Positions 8,961-19,800 of a stretch of DNA of 64,000 nt are shown one piece after another (the first letter of the stretch is position 1; each line of letters begins with the position of its first letter). Where the stretch lies: contig JAJZSA010000004.1 in the NCBI GenBank assembly GCA_021822115.1, forward strand, positions 1 to 64,000, given 5' to 3'. The stretch is from Pseudomonadota bacterium (GTDB lineage Bacteria; Pseudomonadota; Gammaproteobacteria; Burkholderiales; Gallionellaceae). Made by a program: the position numbers and the translations under genes. The notes under the pieces were generated by a model. That model searched no databases and was not told the origin of the DNA. It worked only from the letters and a program-made list of their open reading frames with translations.

Positions 8961-8992
8961 AAAAAAACTCCAGCCTCGGCTGGAGTTTTTTT
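8961..8992. terminator. Bidirectional terminator shared by small gene copy 2 and tRNA-Met
   Basis: CTCCAGCC (8968-8975) pairs with GGCTGGAG (8978-8985). Seven A precede and seven T follow the stem, so the hairpin has a U-tract on both strands. It ends the plus-strand peptide gene and the minus-strand tRNA gene, which terminates only 4 bases away. Confidence 0.9.
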
Positions 8993-8995
8993 ATT

Positions 8996-9072
8996 TGGTG
9001 GTGATAGGTGGACTTGAACCACCGACCCCAGCATTATGAGTGCTGTGCTCTAACCAACTGAGCTATATCACC
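8996..9072 (-). tRNA. tRNA-Met (CAU), elongator type
   Basis: A 77-base cloverleaf on the minus strand. The 7-bp acceptor stem is GGTGATA/TATCACC, the discriminator is A and CCA is encoded. The D arm reads AGCTCAGTTGGTTAGAGC, the anticodon stem is CAGCA/TGCTG around CTCATAA (anticodon CAT), and the T arm is GGTGG/CCACC with loop TTCAAGT. The AGAGCAC and ATGCTGGGGTC context resembles E. coli elongator tRNA-Met rather than the initiator. tRNA-Ile2 (CAU, lysidine-modified) is the alternative that sequence alone does not fully exclude. Confidence 0.93.
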
Positions 9073-9120
9073 GTAAACTTGCCACGCCGCACAGACCGGC
9101 CTCGGCGCGAAAGAGGCGGC

Positions 9121-9149
9121 ATTTTCCTTATTTCACTGCAGCCTGTCAA
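9121..9149 (-). promoter_or_regulatory. Promoter of the tRNA-Met gene
   Basis: Minus-strand TTGACA (9149-9144), a perfect -35, is followed after 17 bases by GAAAAT (9126-9121) and then a GC-rich discriminator (GCCGCC). That discriminator is typical of stable-RNA promoters under stringent control. The -35 overlaps the stop codon of the SPOR-domain gene. Confidence 0.75.
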
Positions 9150-9886
9150 TTACAGTCTGCCATTTTCAGTTCGCTGTCCGGAAAGTCCTTCCTGAAAGCC
9201 TGCAATCTCGCCGCCAGCTCGTCATCCGCATCGGCGATAACGAACTGCGTGAAACGCAGCCTGCTCTTGCGCTCGCTGACTTTGGCCGTACGCACCCCTT
9301 GTTGGCGCAAAGCCGCAAGATAGTTCTCTGCGGCTTGCTGCGTACGAAACACGCCGAGCGAGATGGCGTGCTGCCATTCCCCTGCCTCCTGCACCACGAA
9401 GTAATCCTGCACGCCCAGTTTTTTCAGTTGATCGATCTTGCGCTGCACCATGCTCATGCTGCGTTGCGGCGGCATGTAGACCCAGAACCCGCTGTTGTGC
9501 TCGATGATGCGCGTCTGCAGGCGCTCACCCAGCGCCAGCCTGTCCAATTCCGCTCGCACCTGCTGCAAACCGCTGCCGGAGAATTCGCCCCAGTACAGGC
9601 AACGCTTTGCCGCCGCCAACTCCGTACTCAGGCGCGGCGCCACCGTCTCCATTACGGCTGGTGCAGAGGTTGCCGGGGCTGGCGATACCGTGACCGGCGA
9701 CTTGCCGTTCGCCGACGCAGCGGCGACTGCGGAAACCGCGTCATCCAGCAGCACGATTTTCTCCGCATGCAATGCGGACTGCGTCAACGTCGCATCCGGC
9801 TCCGCCGTCAACTCTGCCCCCCAGCGCATCGCCGCGAAGAACAGTGCATTAGCCAGCAACAAACCCCAGAACCATCCTTTGCTCAT
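9146..9886 (-). CDS. SPOR domain-containing membrane protein
   Basis: A 246-residue protein with one N-terminal transmembrane helix (WFWGLLLANALFFAAMRWG), an Ala/Ser/Pro/Thr-rich linker and a C-terminal half that ends in a SPOR-like fold (QEAGEWQHAISLGVFRTQQAAENYLAAL is its most recognisable part, in the 180-210 region). SPOR domains bind denuded septal peptidoglycan, so the protein is probably anchored in the inner membrane facing the periplasm, near division sites. The ATG at 9886 overlaps the coaX stop by 4 bases. The birA-coaX-SPOR order is common in Betaproteobacteria, although no functional link is established. Confidence 0.82.
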   Translation of the reverse strand: MSKGWFWGLLLANALFFAAMRWGAELTAEPDATLTQSALHAEKIVLLDDAVSAVAAASANGKSPVTVSPAPATSAPAVMETVAPRLSTELAAAKRCLYWGEFSGSGLQQVRAELDRLALGERLQTRIIEHNSGFWVYMPPQRSMSMVQRKIDQLKKLGVQDYFVVQEAGEWQHAISLGVFRTQQAAENYLAALRQQGVRTAKVSERKSRLRFTQFVIADADDELAARLQAFRKDFPDSELKMADCN

Positions 9887-10608
9887 ATCCCTTGCTCTCC
9901 CCATCGCTGCAAGCCATGCAGCACCATATGCTCGAAATGCTCGACCGGCAGTTCCAGTCCCGTCATCACGGCCGCAGCCGCCCCGCCCCCCAGCAGGCAG
10001 CGCACCGATCCAGCCTGCCGCTGCAAGATCTCGTACTGATGACGGATGGCGCCATGCGTGGCGCGCAACGCGCCGCTCCACATGGCATCACCGGTCTGGC
10101 GCGGATAGTCGCACAACACCCCGCCGGCCGCCGCCAACTGCGCGGTGCTCCCTTGCAGGCTGCGCAACATCAACGACACGCCCGGCAGGATCAGTCCGCC
10201 GAGGAACTCCCCTTCAGCCGACAGCGCATCCACCGTGGTCGCGGTACCACAATTCACCACCAGGCAGGCACCGCGATCTTGTGCCCGGGCGGCGATCAAC
10301 GCCGCCCAACGGTCACTGCCCAGGCTGGCCGGGAGCTGATAGCGGTTACGCACCCCGCAACACTCGCTGCTCGCCTGCAAGTAACGCGGAGACAACTGCC
10401 ATAAGGTGCGACAACATGCATCCAGACGCGCCGCGACCGCATCCCCCGCGACATTGGAAACGAGCACCCGTTGCGGCACCGGCAACGCTGCCAGCCTTTG
10501 CGGCAATTCCCCCAGCCGGTCGTTGTCGAGCACCCCAGGGCATCCCCAGCGCCCGTCTTCTACCAGCACCCATTTGCAGCGACTGTTACCGATATCGAAC
10601 AACAGCAT
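9883..10608 (-). CDS. coaX: Type III pantothenate kinase
   Basis: Phosphorylates pantothenate, the first step of coenzyme A synthesis, using the ASKHA fold rather than that of CoaA. Visible motifs are LFDIGNSRCKWVLV at the N-terminus (phosphate loop), LGSDRWAALIAA (the PS[IL]G-D-R substrate region) and VNCGTATTVDAL. The length of 241 residues is normal. It overlaps the SPOR gene by 4 bases and follows birA after a single base, so birA and coaX, two cofactor genes, are one transcript. CoaX enzymes are not feedback-inhibited by CoA, a property of the family. Confidence 0.95.
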   Translation of the reverse strand: MLLFDIGNSRCKWVLVEDGRWGCPGVLDNDRLGELPQRLAALPVPQRVLVSNVAGDAVAARLDACCRTLWQLSPRYLQASSECCGVRNRYQLPASLGSDRWAALIAARAQDRGACLVVNCGTATTVDALSAEGEFLGGLILPGVSLMLRSLQGSTAQLAAAGGVLCDYPRQTGDAMWSGALRATHGAIRHQYEILQRQAGSVRCLLGGGAAAAVMTGLELPVEHFEHMVLHGLQRWGEQGI

Positions 10609-10609
10609 C

Positions 10610-11602
10610 TCACCTCCCGCGCAGGCTGACTTCGCCGGAATGGAACAGCCTTACACCATCCGCCGTCTCCACACGCAAAGCCCCCTCATCGTTCACGCCC
10701 AGCGCGACACCGTCGATATGCGAACCATCCGGCATCGACAAGGATACCGGGCGCAGTGCATGCTGATGCGCAGCCTCCCACTCCTCGCGCAGCGCAGCGA
10801 AGCCGCGCGCTTCGAACATGGTGAGCACCTGCACCAGATGGCGCAGCACAGCACCCAGCACCCGGTTACGCTGCTGCAACGGCACGCCACAGGACAACAA
10901 ATCGCCCGCTGGCTGATCCAACGCGGCAGCGGGTGGCGCCAGATTGAGGCCGATGCCGATCACCACCGCACTCGGCCCCAGCACATCGCCTTGCGCTTCC
11001 AGCAGGATGCCAGCCAGTTTCCCTTGCGGCAGCAACACATCGTTCGGCCATTTGAGGCCGGCATCATGCACACCCAGCTCTCGCAGAGTGCGCATCATGG
11101 CGACTCCCACCGCCAGACTCAACCCGGACAGCCCTGCCAGCCCGCAGTCGAAACGCCACAACAGGGAGAACGCCAGTGCATCGCCCAAGCCTGCATGCCA
11201 ACGGCGTCCCAGGCGCCCGCGCCCCGCCGTCTGCCACTCCACGGCCAGCACACTGCCACTGGGGGCACCTTGCGTGGCGCGCTGCATCAGCAAAGCATTG
11301 CTGGAGGTCGCCTGATCCAGGATCTCCAGGTACAAGCGCTGACGCGCCTCCCCCAATTCAACGGCAATCTCCGCCGCATCCAGCCAGTACAGCGGCTGAG
11401 CCAGGCGATAGCCGCGACCGCGCACGCTATGCAGCACAACGCCGAACTCTGCCGGCACCGCCTGCAAGGCATTGTGCACACTGGCCCGGGTGATGCCGCA
11501 ACGCTGTGCCATATCCTCGCCCGAATGGAAGGCACCGTCGGCCAGCATGCGCAGCAAGGCGAAAGTGAGCGGCCTGTGAGTTGCCGCAGGAGTCGCGCTC
11601 AT
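10610..11602 (-). CDS. birA: Bifunctional biotin-protein ligase / biotin operon repressor
   Basis: Activates biotin to biotinyl-AMP and transfers it to the acceptor lysine of biotin carboxyl carrier proteins. Residues 10-65 form a winged helix-turn-helix (FHSGEDMAQRCGITRASVHN), so it probably also represses biotin genes. The ligase core shows GRGRLGRRW at residues 127-135 and KWPNDVLLPQGKLAGILLE, and a C-terminal BPL_C beta barrel ends the 330-residue protein. Overlaps the upstream patatin gene by 4 bases. No bio genes are in the window, so operator targets lie elsewhere. Confidence 0.95.
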   Translation of the reverse strand: MSATPAATHRPLTFALLRMLADGAFHSGEDMAQRCGITRASVHNALQAVPAEFGVVLHSVRGRGYRLAQPLYWLDAAEIAVELGEARQRLYLEILDQATSSNALLMQRATQGAPSGSVLAVEWQTAGRGRLGRRWHAGLGDALAFSLLWRFDCGLAGLSGLSLAVGVAMMRTLRELGVHDAGLKWPNDVLLPQGKLAGILLEAQGDVLGPSAVVIGIGLNLAPPAAALDQPAGDLLSCGVPLQQRNRVLGAVLRHLVQVLTMFEARGFAALREEWEAAHQHALRPVSLSMPDGSHIDGVALGVNDEGALRVETADGVRLFHSGEVSLRGR

Positions 11603-12771
11603 TGCACCAGATCACGACAGGGCGCCGCGCCGCCCTGTTCCAGGAAGGCCACGATCTCCTCGCGCCGCCGCAAGGCATCCTGATAGCCGAGATCGATGAG
11701 GGCGCGACAGTAACGGCGATCGAACAGCAGATAGCTGACCAGGTTGGCCCCACTGCCGCGCATCACCCCGGCCAAACGCAGCAGCAGCCGGATCGGCCAT
11801 GGCAGGTAACGGATATAACGCTCGGCGATCTTCTCCAGTGGCTGACTGGGCGATACCACCAGCGCCTCCACATGGCGCAGGTTGAGTGCGGACCGCAACT
11901 CGGGTGGCACTACCTTGATGGTCTGGTTGATGCGATACAGACGCTCCAGATCGACCTCCAGTCCATCGATGAAGATGCTATCCAGCGCATGGCCGGCGAT
12001 CTCCGCCAGACTGGGATAGTGCTCTATCTTGGTACGTTTCTCATCCTCTTCGCTAGGACCATGGCCTACCCCCACCACCAGCACACGCTCCGCACCGAGA
12101 TGCAACGCCGAGCCGATGGGGGCGATCTGACGCATGGAGCCATCGCCGAAGAATTCGCGGTTCACATGCATCGCGGGGAATATGAAGGGGATGGCGGATG
12201 AGGCCATCAGATGCTGCACATCGATCTGTGTCGGCACGCCCACACGGCGGGTGCGTTTCCACGGCACGATGTCCGGGCTGCCCTGATAAAAGGTCACCGA
12301 ATGGCCGCTGCCATAGCCGGAGGCCGTGATGCTGACCGCATGGATCAGCCCCTCGTCGATATTGCGCTGGATCAGTTCGCACGGCAGGGTGCGTTCGAGG
12401 AAGCTGCGCAGCGGCGAGTTGTCCAGCAGCGACACGCGGTTCAACCAGTTGCTGCCCAATACACTGAGCAACAAACCAAGCACCCAACGCACACTGTTGC
12501 TCAACACGCCCAGCACATCGGCACGATAGATATCGGTGACGCGTGCGTTGTTCCAGATGTTGAGCAGATAGCGCACACCTTTGCGGAAATGGCGCGCATT
12601 CACCACCAGCGTGACTGCATTCAGCGCGCCGGCGGAAGTACCGCATACCACCTGGAACGGGATGTGCGCGCGGTAAGGCTGGAACTCGGCGATGGCTTTC
12701 AGCACGCCGACCTGATACGCGGCGCGCGCGCCGCCGCCGGTGAGGATCAGGCCGATCTTCTCCTTCTTCAT
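11599..12771 (-). CDS. Patatin-like phospholipase
   Basis: A 390-residue serine lipid hydrolase of the patatin family. The oxyanion Gly-rich motif is LTGGGARAAYQVGVL (residues 10-24), the nucleophile Ser46 is in CGTSAGALN, and the dyad Asp is in FFGDGSMRQIAPIG. There is no signal peptide, so it acts in the cytosol or at the inner membrane face. Substrate is unknown; RssA-like and NTE-like members use phospholipids or lysophospholipids. The ATG at 12771 begins at the family motif and is 5 bases after the stop of the 78-residue small gene; its stop overlaps the birA start. Confidence 0.9.
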   Translation of the reverse strand: MKKEKIGLILTGGGARAAYQVGVLKAIAEFQPYRAHIPFQVVCGTSAGALNAVTLVVNARHFRKGVRYLLNIWNNARVTDIYRADVLGVLSNSVRWVLGLLLSVLGSNWLNRVSLLDNSPLRSFLERTLPCELIQRNIDEGLIHAVSITASGYGSGHSVTFYQGSPDIVPWKRTRRVGVPTQIDVQHLMASSAIPFIFPAMHVNREFFGDGSMRQIAPIGSALHLGAERVLVVGVGHGPSEEDEKRTKIEHYPSLAEIAGHALDSIFIDGLEVDLERLYRINQTIKVVPPELRSALNLRHVEALVVSPSQPLEKIAERYIRYLPWPIRLLLRLAGVMRGSGANLVSYLLFDRRYCRALIDLGYQDALRRREEIVAFLEQGGAAPCRDLVQ

Positions 12772-12776
12772 GCTGC

Positions 12777-13009
12777 TCAGGCGGCCGGGTGTGCCTTCAC
12801 CGATTCCAGTGCATCCTGCAAGGTCTCTTCGGGCAAAGCATTCAGCATCTCGGACAACACTTCCGCCGCATCCACCGCCTGCGGTTGCAATCTGCTCGCA
12901 TCCGCGTTCGCCACCAGCACTGCTGCCGCACCGACCACCTTGAGCAGACGCGCACGCTCCGCCATCAACAACTCGATCTCCTTGCTCAGCAACGCCACTT
13001 CCTGTCTGT

Positions 13010-13013
<4 letters not shown>
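12777..13013 (-). CDS. Conserved small alpha-helical protein of unknown function
   Basis: A 78-residue protein starting MNRQEVALLSKEIELLMAE. The N-terminal third is a strongly amphipathic, charged helix likely to form a coiled coil. The middle is Ala/Val-rich (VVGAAAVLVANA) and the end is acidic (LNALPEETLQDALESVKAH). No known domain is recognised. The start overlaps the maeB stop by 4 bases (ATGA), and the patatin gene follows after 5 bases, which supports real translation. It could be a small adaptor or assembly factor, but nothing in the sequence identifies a partner. Confidence 0.7.
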
Positions 13014-15289
<2,276 letters not shown>

Positions 15290-15334
15290 GCTGCCCTCCT
15301 CATTTGGCGCGGACCGCCGCGCGGCGTGGTACCG

Positions 15335-16828
15335 TTACCTGGTAGCGCGATCCAGATGCAAGGTATGCAGCGTACGCTTGCGCACCGCATGCAGCAACGC
15401 CGCATCATCATCCAGTGACTGCCCGTAGGACGGGACCATCTCGCGCATCTTGCGTTGCCACTCGGCGCCCTGCAAGCGCGTGCGGAAACAACGTTCGATG
15501 ACCTCGATCATCGCCTGCACCGAAGTCGACGCACCGGGGGACGCACCGAGCAGCGTCGCCAGCGTACCGTCCTGCGAGGTAACGATCTCGGTGCCGAACT
15601 CCAGCTTGCCGCCCTTCTGGTCGCAGCCCTTGATGATCTGCACACGTTGTCCGGCAGAAGCCAGCTCCCAGCCGTTCTCGCGCGCATTGCCGAAGAATTC
15701 GCGCAACACCGCCACCCGATCCTTGTGCGACTTCATCGCCTCGCCGACGAGATAGCGCATCAACGGCAGGTTGTCGCGCGCCACCGCCAGCATGGGTTTG
15801 AGGTTGCCGGATTTGAGCGAACCGAACAGATCGAACACCGAGCCTTCCTTGAGGAACTTGGTGGTGATGCTGGCGAACGGTCCGAACAGCAGCACCGATT
15901 CGCCGCCCAGGATGCGCGCATCCAGATGCGGCACCGACATCGGCGGCGCACCCACCGCCGCCTTGCCGTACACCTTGGTGGTGTGCTGGCGCACGATCTG
16001 CGGATCGTGGCAGATCAGCCACTGCCCGCTCACCGGGAAGCCGCCGTAGCCCTTGGCTTCCGGGATGCCGGACTTCTGTAGCAGCGGCAACGCCCCGCCG
16101 CCGGCACCGAGGAACACGAAACCGGCATCGACCGTGCGCGTCTTGTCGCTATGGTCATCATGCACGCGCACATGCCAGCGCCCGTCGTCGTGCTGTTTGA
16201 GTCCGGTGATGGTATGGTTCAACTGCAATTCGAAATTCGGCAGCTTGAGCAGCGCCTTCACCAGCTTGCGCGTGAGGAAACCGAAATCCACGTCGGTACC
16301 GTGCTTCACCTGCGTCGCCGCCACCGGCTCCTTGCTCTCGCGCCCCAGCATCACCAGCGGCATCCACTCGCGCAACACGGCCGGATCGTCGCTGAACTCC
16401 ATCTCTTCGAACAGGTGATGTTTGTGCAGCGCTTCATAGCGCTTGCGCAGGAAATCCACATCCGCCGCACCGCGCACGAAACTCTGGTGATAGACCGGAT
16501 TGATGAATTTTTCCGGTGTCGGCAACAAGCCCTGATCCACCAGGTACGACCAGAATTGCAACGACACTTCGAACGCGGCATTGATCTGCAACGCGCGCTC
16601 GATCTTCACGCTGCCGTCCGCCTGCTGCGGCGTGTAGTTCAACTCGCAGTAACCCGCGTGCCCGGTACCCGCGTTGTTCAGCCCGTGCGAACTCTCGTTC
16701 GCCACCTTGGACAGGCGCTCCACCATCATGATCTTCAGCGACGGATCGAGCTGCGCCAGCAGTTTGCCCAGCGTCGCGCTCATCACCCCCGCACCGACCA
16801 GCAACACATCCACTTTCTTGTTCGACAT
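15335..16828 (-). CDS. mqo: Malate:quinone oxidoreductase
   Basis: Membrane-associated FAD enzyme that oxidises malate to oxaloacetate and passes electrons to the quinone pool, replacing or supplementing soluble malate dehydrogenase in the TCA cycle. The 497-residue protein opens with the FAD-binding motif VDVLLVGAGVMSATLGKLL. Further family signatures are SSHGLNNAGTGHAGYCELNYT and VFLGAGGGALPLLQKSGIPE, and the end carries the SPGASTSVQAMIEVI block. The ATG at 16828 sits at the start of the Rossmann strand. It lies 34 bases after hrpA and 45 before maeB on the same strand. Confidence 0.96.
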   Translation of the reverse strand: MSNKKVDVLLVGAGVMSATLGKLLAQLDPSLKIMMVERLSKVANESSHGLNNAGTGHAGYCELNYTPQQADGSVKIERALQINAAFEVSLQFWSYLVDQGLLPTPEKFINPVYHQSFVRGAADVDFLRKRYEALHKHHLFEEMEFSDDPAVLREWMPLVMLGRESKEPVAATQVKHGTDVDFGFLTRKLVKALLKLPNFELQLNHTITGLKQHDDGRWHVRVHDDHSDKTRTVDAGFVFLGAGGGALPLLQKSGIPEAKGYGGFPVSGQWLICHDPQIVRQHTTKVYGKAAVGAPPMSVPHLDARILGGESVLLFGPFASITTKFLKEGSVFDLFGSLKSGNLKPMLAVARDNLPLMRYLVGEAMKSHKDRVAVLREFFGNARENGWELASAGQRVQIIKGCDQKGGKLEFGTEIVTSQDGTLATLLGASPGASTSVQAMIEVIERCFRTRLQGAEWQRKMREMVPSYGQSLDDDAALLHAVRKRTLHTLHLDRATR

Positions 16829-16862
16829 CGCTCGACTTTCCCGCACCCGGATGGTGCGCATT

Positions 16863-19800
16863 CTACCCGTTCAGGCTTTCCAGCACCTTCTGCAGCCGCT
16901 TCACCGACACGATCACCGGCGTCTTCAGTTCCTGCGCGAACAGCGACACGCGCAGCTCCTGCAACAGCCACTGGAAATCCTCCAGCCGTTCGTCCGCTGC
17001 GCCCTGCTGCGCTTGCAGGCGGCGCTGCCATTGTTGCAACAGCGGTTGCAGCTGCGCCAGGTTCTGCGCGTCGCGCGACGGGTTGCCGCGCAATTTCTCC
17101 AGCCGCACGTTGATCCCCTTGAGGTAGCGCGGCAGGTGTTGCAGGCGCTCATACGGGGTGCGCGCGATCCACTCTTTGCCCAGCAAGCCTTCCAGCTGAC
17201 TACGGATATCCTGGGTAGCCTGGACATGCGACTTGAAGCCGGGCAAGGCCTTCTGCAAGGCCTGATATTCGTTGAGCACCGTGCCGACCAGACGGGCGAT
17301 CTCCTGCCCCACCAGGTTGAGGCGCGACTTGCCGTCCTTGCAGCGTGCGGTGAAATCCTTCTCCTTTTCCGGCCATGGCTCATTCAGGCAGCAGCGGTCG
17401 AAGGTCAGGCTCAGGATCTGCCGTTGCAGATCCTGCGGGCTGCCGAAGGGCAGGAACAGCATGGCCATCTTCTGTAGCTCGGGCAGGTTCTTCTCCAGGT
17501 ATTTCACCTGCTCCTTCAGCGCCAGCATGAACAATCGACGCAAGCCACCGCGATGCACGGCGCGCGCTTCGTCGCGCGTGTCGTATTGGCGCAGCGTGAC
17601 GGCGTCACCTTCGTCATGCAACGCATTGAACACGGTGATGGTCTGTCCCGCGCGCGGCACTTGGGTGGTCTCGGCGAAATCGCCGAAGGTCCAGGCGGTG
17701 TAGCGTTGCAAATCTTCCCTCACCCCCCCCCCTCTCCCGGAGGGCGAGGGGCTAGAACCGGCACGCTGCACTGACTCCCTCTCCCTCCGGGAGAGGGCTG
17801 GGGTGAGGGAGATTTTTGGCGCCCATTCGCCGCGCAATTGCATGAAGTTCCTGCCCATGCCGAGCTGACGGCCATGCTCGTCGATGATGCGGAAGTTCAT
17901 CAGCAGATGCTGCGGCAGTTGCTCCAGGCGGAACGCATCCAGCGGCACATCGAGCTGCTTCTGCTCGCGGACGTAACGCGCGATGGCTTGCAGCAGCGGC
18001 ATATTCGCAGGCGGCACCGCAGTGCAGAACGCCGCCGCGAATTCCGGCACCGGCACGCAATGGCGACGCAGGCGCTGCGGCAGCGACTTGAGCAATTGCG
18101 CCACCTTCTCTGCCAGCAAACCCGGCACCAGCCATTCGCAGCGCGCCGCCGACACTTGGTTGATGAGTGCCTGTGGCACGGTCAGCGTGACGCCGTCATC
18201 GTTCTTGCCCGGTGCGAAGTTGTAGGCCAGTGCATAGCTGACGCCGTTCATCTCCAATTGCGGCGGGAACTGCTCGGTGGTGATGCCCGCCGCCTCGTGG
18301 CGCATCAGGTCGTCCTTCTTCAGGAACAGCAGCTTGGCATTGTCGCGTTCGGCTTCCTTGCGCCACTTGTCGAAATCCGCGCCGTTGTGAATGCCGGGCG
18401 GGATGCGCGCATCGTAGAAAGCGAAGATCAATTCATCGTCCACCAGTACGTCCGGACGGCGCGATTTGTGTTCCAGCGCTTCGATGTCGGCGATGAGTTT
18501 GCGGTTGTGCGCGAAGAACGGCGCCTGCGTGTTGAACTCACCTTCCACCAGCGCGGTGCGGATGAGCACCTTGCGCGATTCTTCCGGGTCCATCGGCCCG
18601 TAGTGCACGCGCTTCTTCGGGTTGATGAGCAGACCGAACAAGGTGCTGCGCTCCCACGCCGCTACCTGGGCCGCCTTCTTCTCCCAGTGCGGATCGAAAT
18701 AACTGCGCTTGATCAGGTGCGCGCCCACCTCTTCCAGCCACTCCGGTTCGATGCGTGCCACGCAGCGCGCATATAGGCGCGTGGTCTCCACCAGTTCGGC
18801 GGCCAGCACCCATTTCGCGCCCTTCTTCGCCAGCACCGAGTTGGGCGCGATGAAGAACTTGGTCTCGCGTGCGCCGAGATAATGCGGCTCGTTCACCGCA
18901 CGCGTACCGATGTTGCCGATCAGGCCGCACAGCAGCGCCTTGTGGATCTGCTCATAGCTGGCGGGCTGCTCGTTGAAACGCGCGCCGGTCTCGGAAAGTT
19001 GCGCATGCAGTTGCTGGTGCAGTTCATGCCACTCGCGCAGACGCAGCGGCGACAGGAAGTGATCGCGACACTCGGTCGCCCATTGCTTGTTGCTCTTCTT
19101 GTGCTGCACGCCTTGCTGGAACCAGGCCCACAACTTGGGATAAGCGAGGAAGTCCGAACGTTCGTCGTTGAAGCGCTGGTGCGCGGCATCCGCCGCTTCG
19201 CGCCGCTCCGCCGGGCGGTCGCGCGGATCTTGCAGCGCCAAGGCGCTGGCGATGATGACGATCTCGGTGAGGCACTGGTACTGCTTGCCGGCCAGCAACA
19301 GGCGCGCGATCTTGGGATCGAGCGGCAAGCGCGACAGCTCGCGCCCCAGCTTGGTGAGCCGGCGCTGCTCATCGATGGCGTTCAACTCGTGCAGCAACTG
19401 ATAGCCGTCGGCGATGGCGCGCGAACCGGGCGGCTCGATGAACGGGAATTCGCCCACCTCGCCCAGCCCCAGTGCGCTCATGCGCAGGATGACGGTGGCC
19501 AGCGAGACGCGGAAGATCTCGGGATCGGTGAATTCGGGGCGTTGCAGGAACTCTTCTTCATCGTACAGGCGGATGCAGACGCCGCTCATCACGCGGCCGC
19601 AACGACCGGCGCGCTGATTGGCCGCCGCACGCGAGATCTTCTCGATGTGCAGTTGCTCCACCTTCTGGCGCAGGCTGTAGCGGTTGATGCGCGCCAGGCC
19701 GGTGTCGATCACGTAGCCGATGTTGGGCACGGTGAGCGAGGTCTCGGCCACGTTGGTGGCCAGCACCACGCGGCGCTGGTTGCCGGGCTTGAACACGCGA

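Noticed and set aside
8996..9072. tRNA-Ile2 (lysidine CAU)
   Set aside because: The anticodon stem-loop and variable region fit elongator tRNA-Met better; left as a minor alternative.
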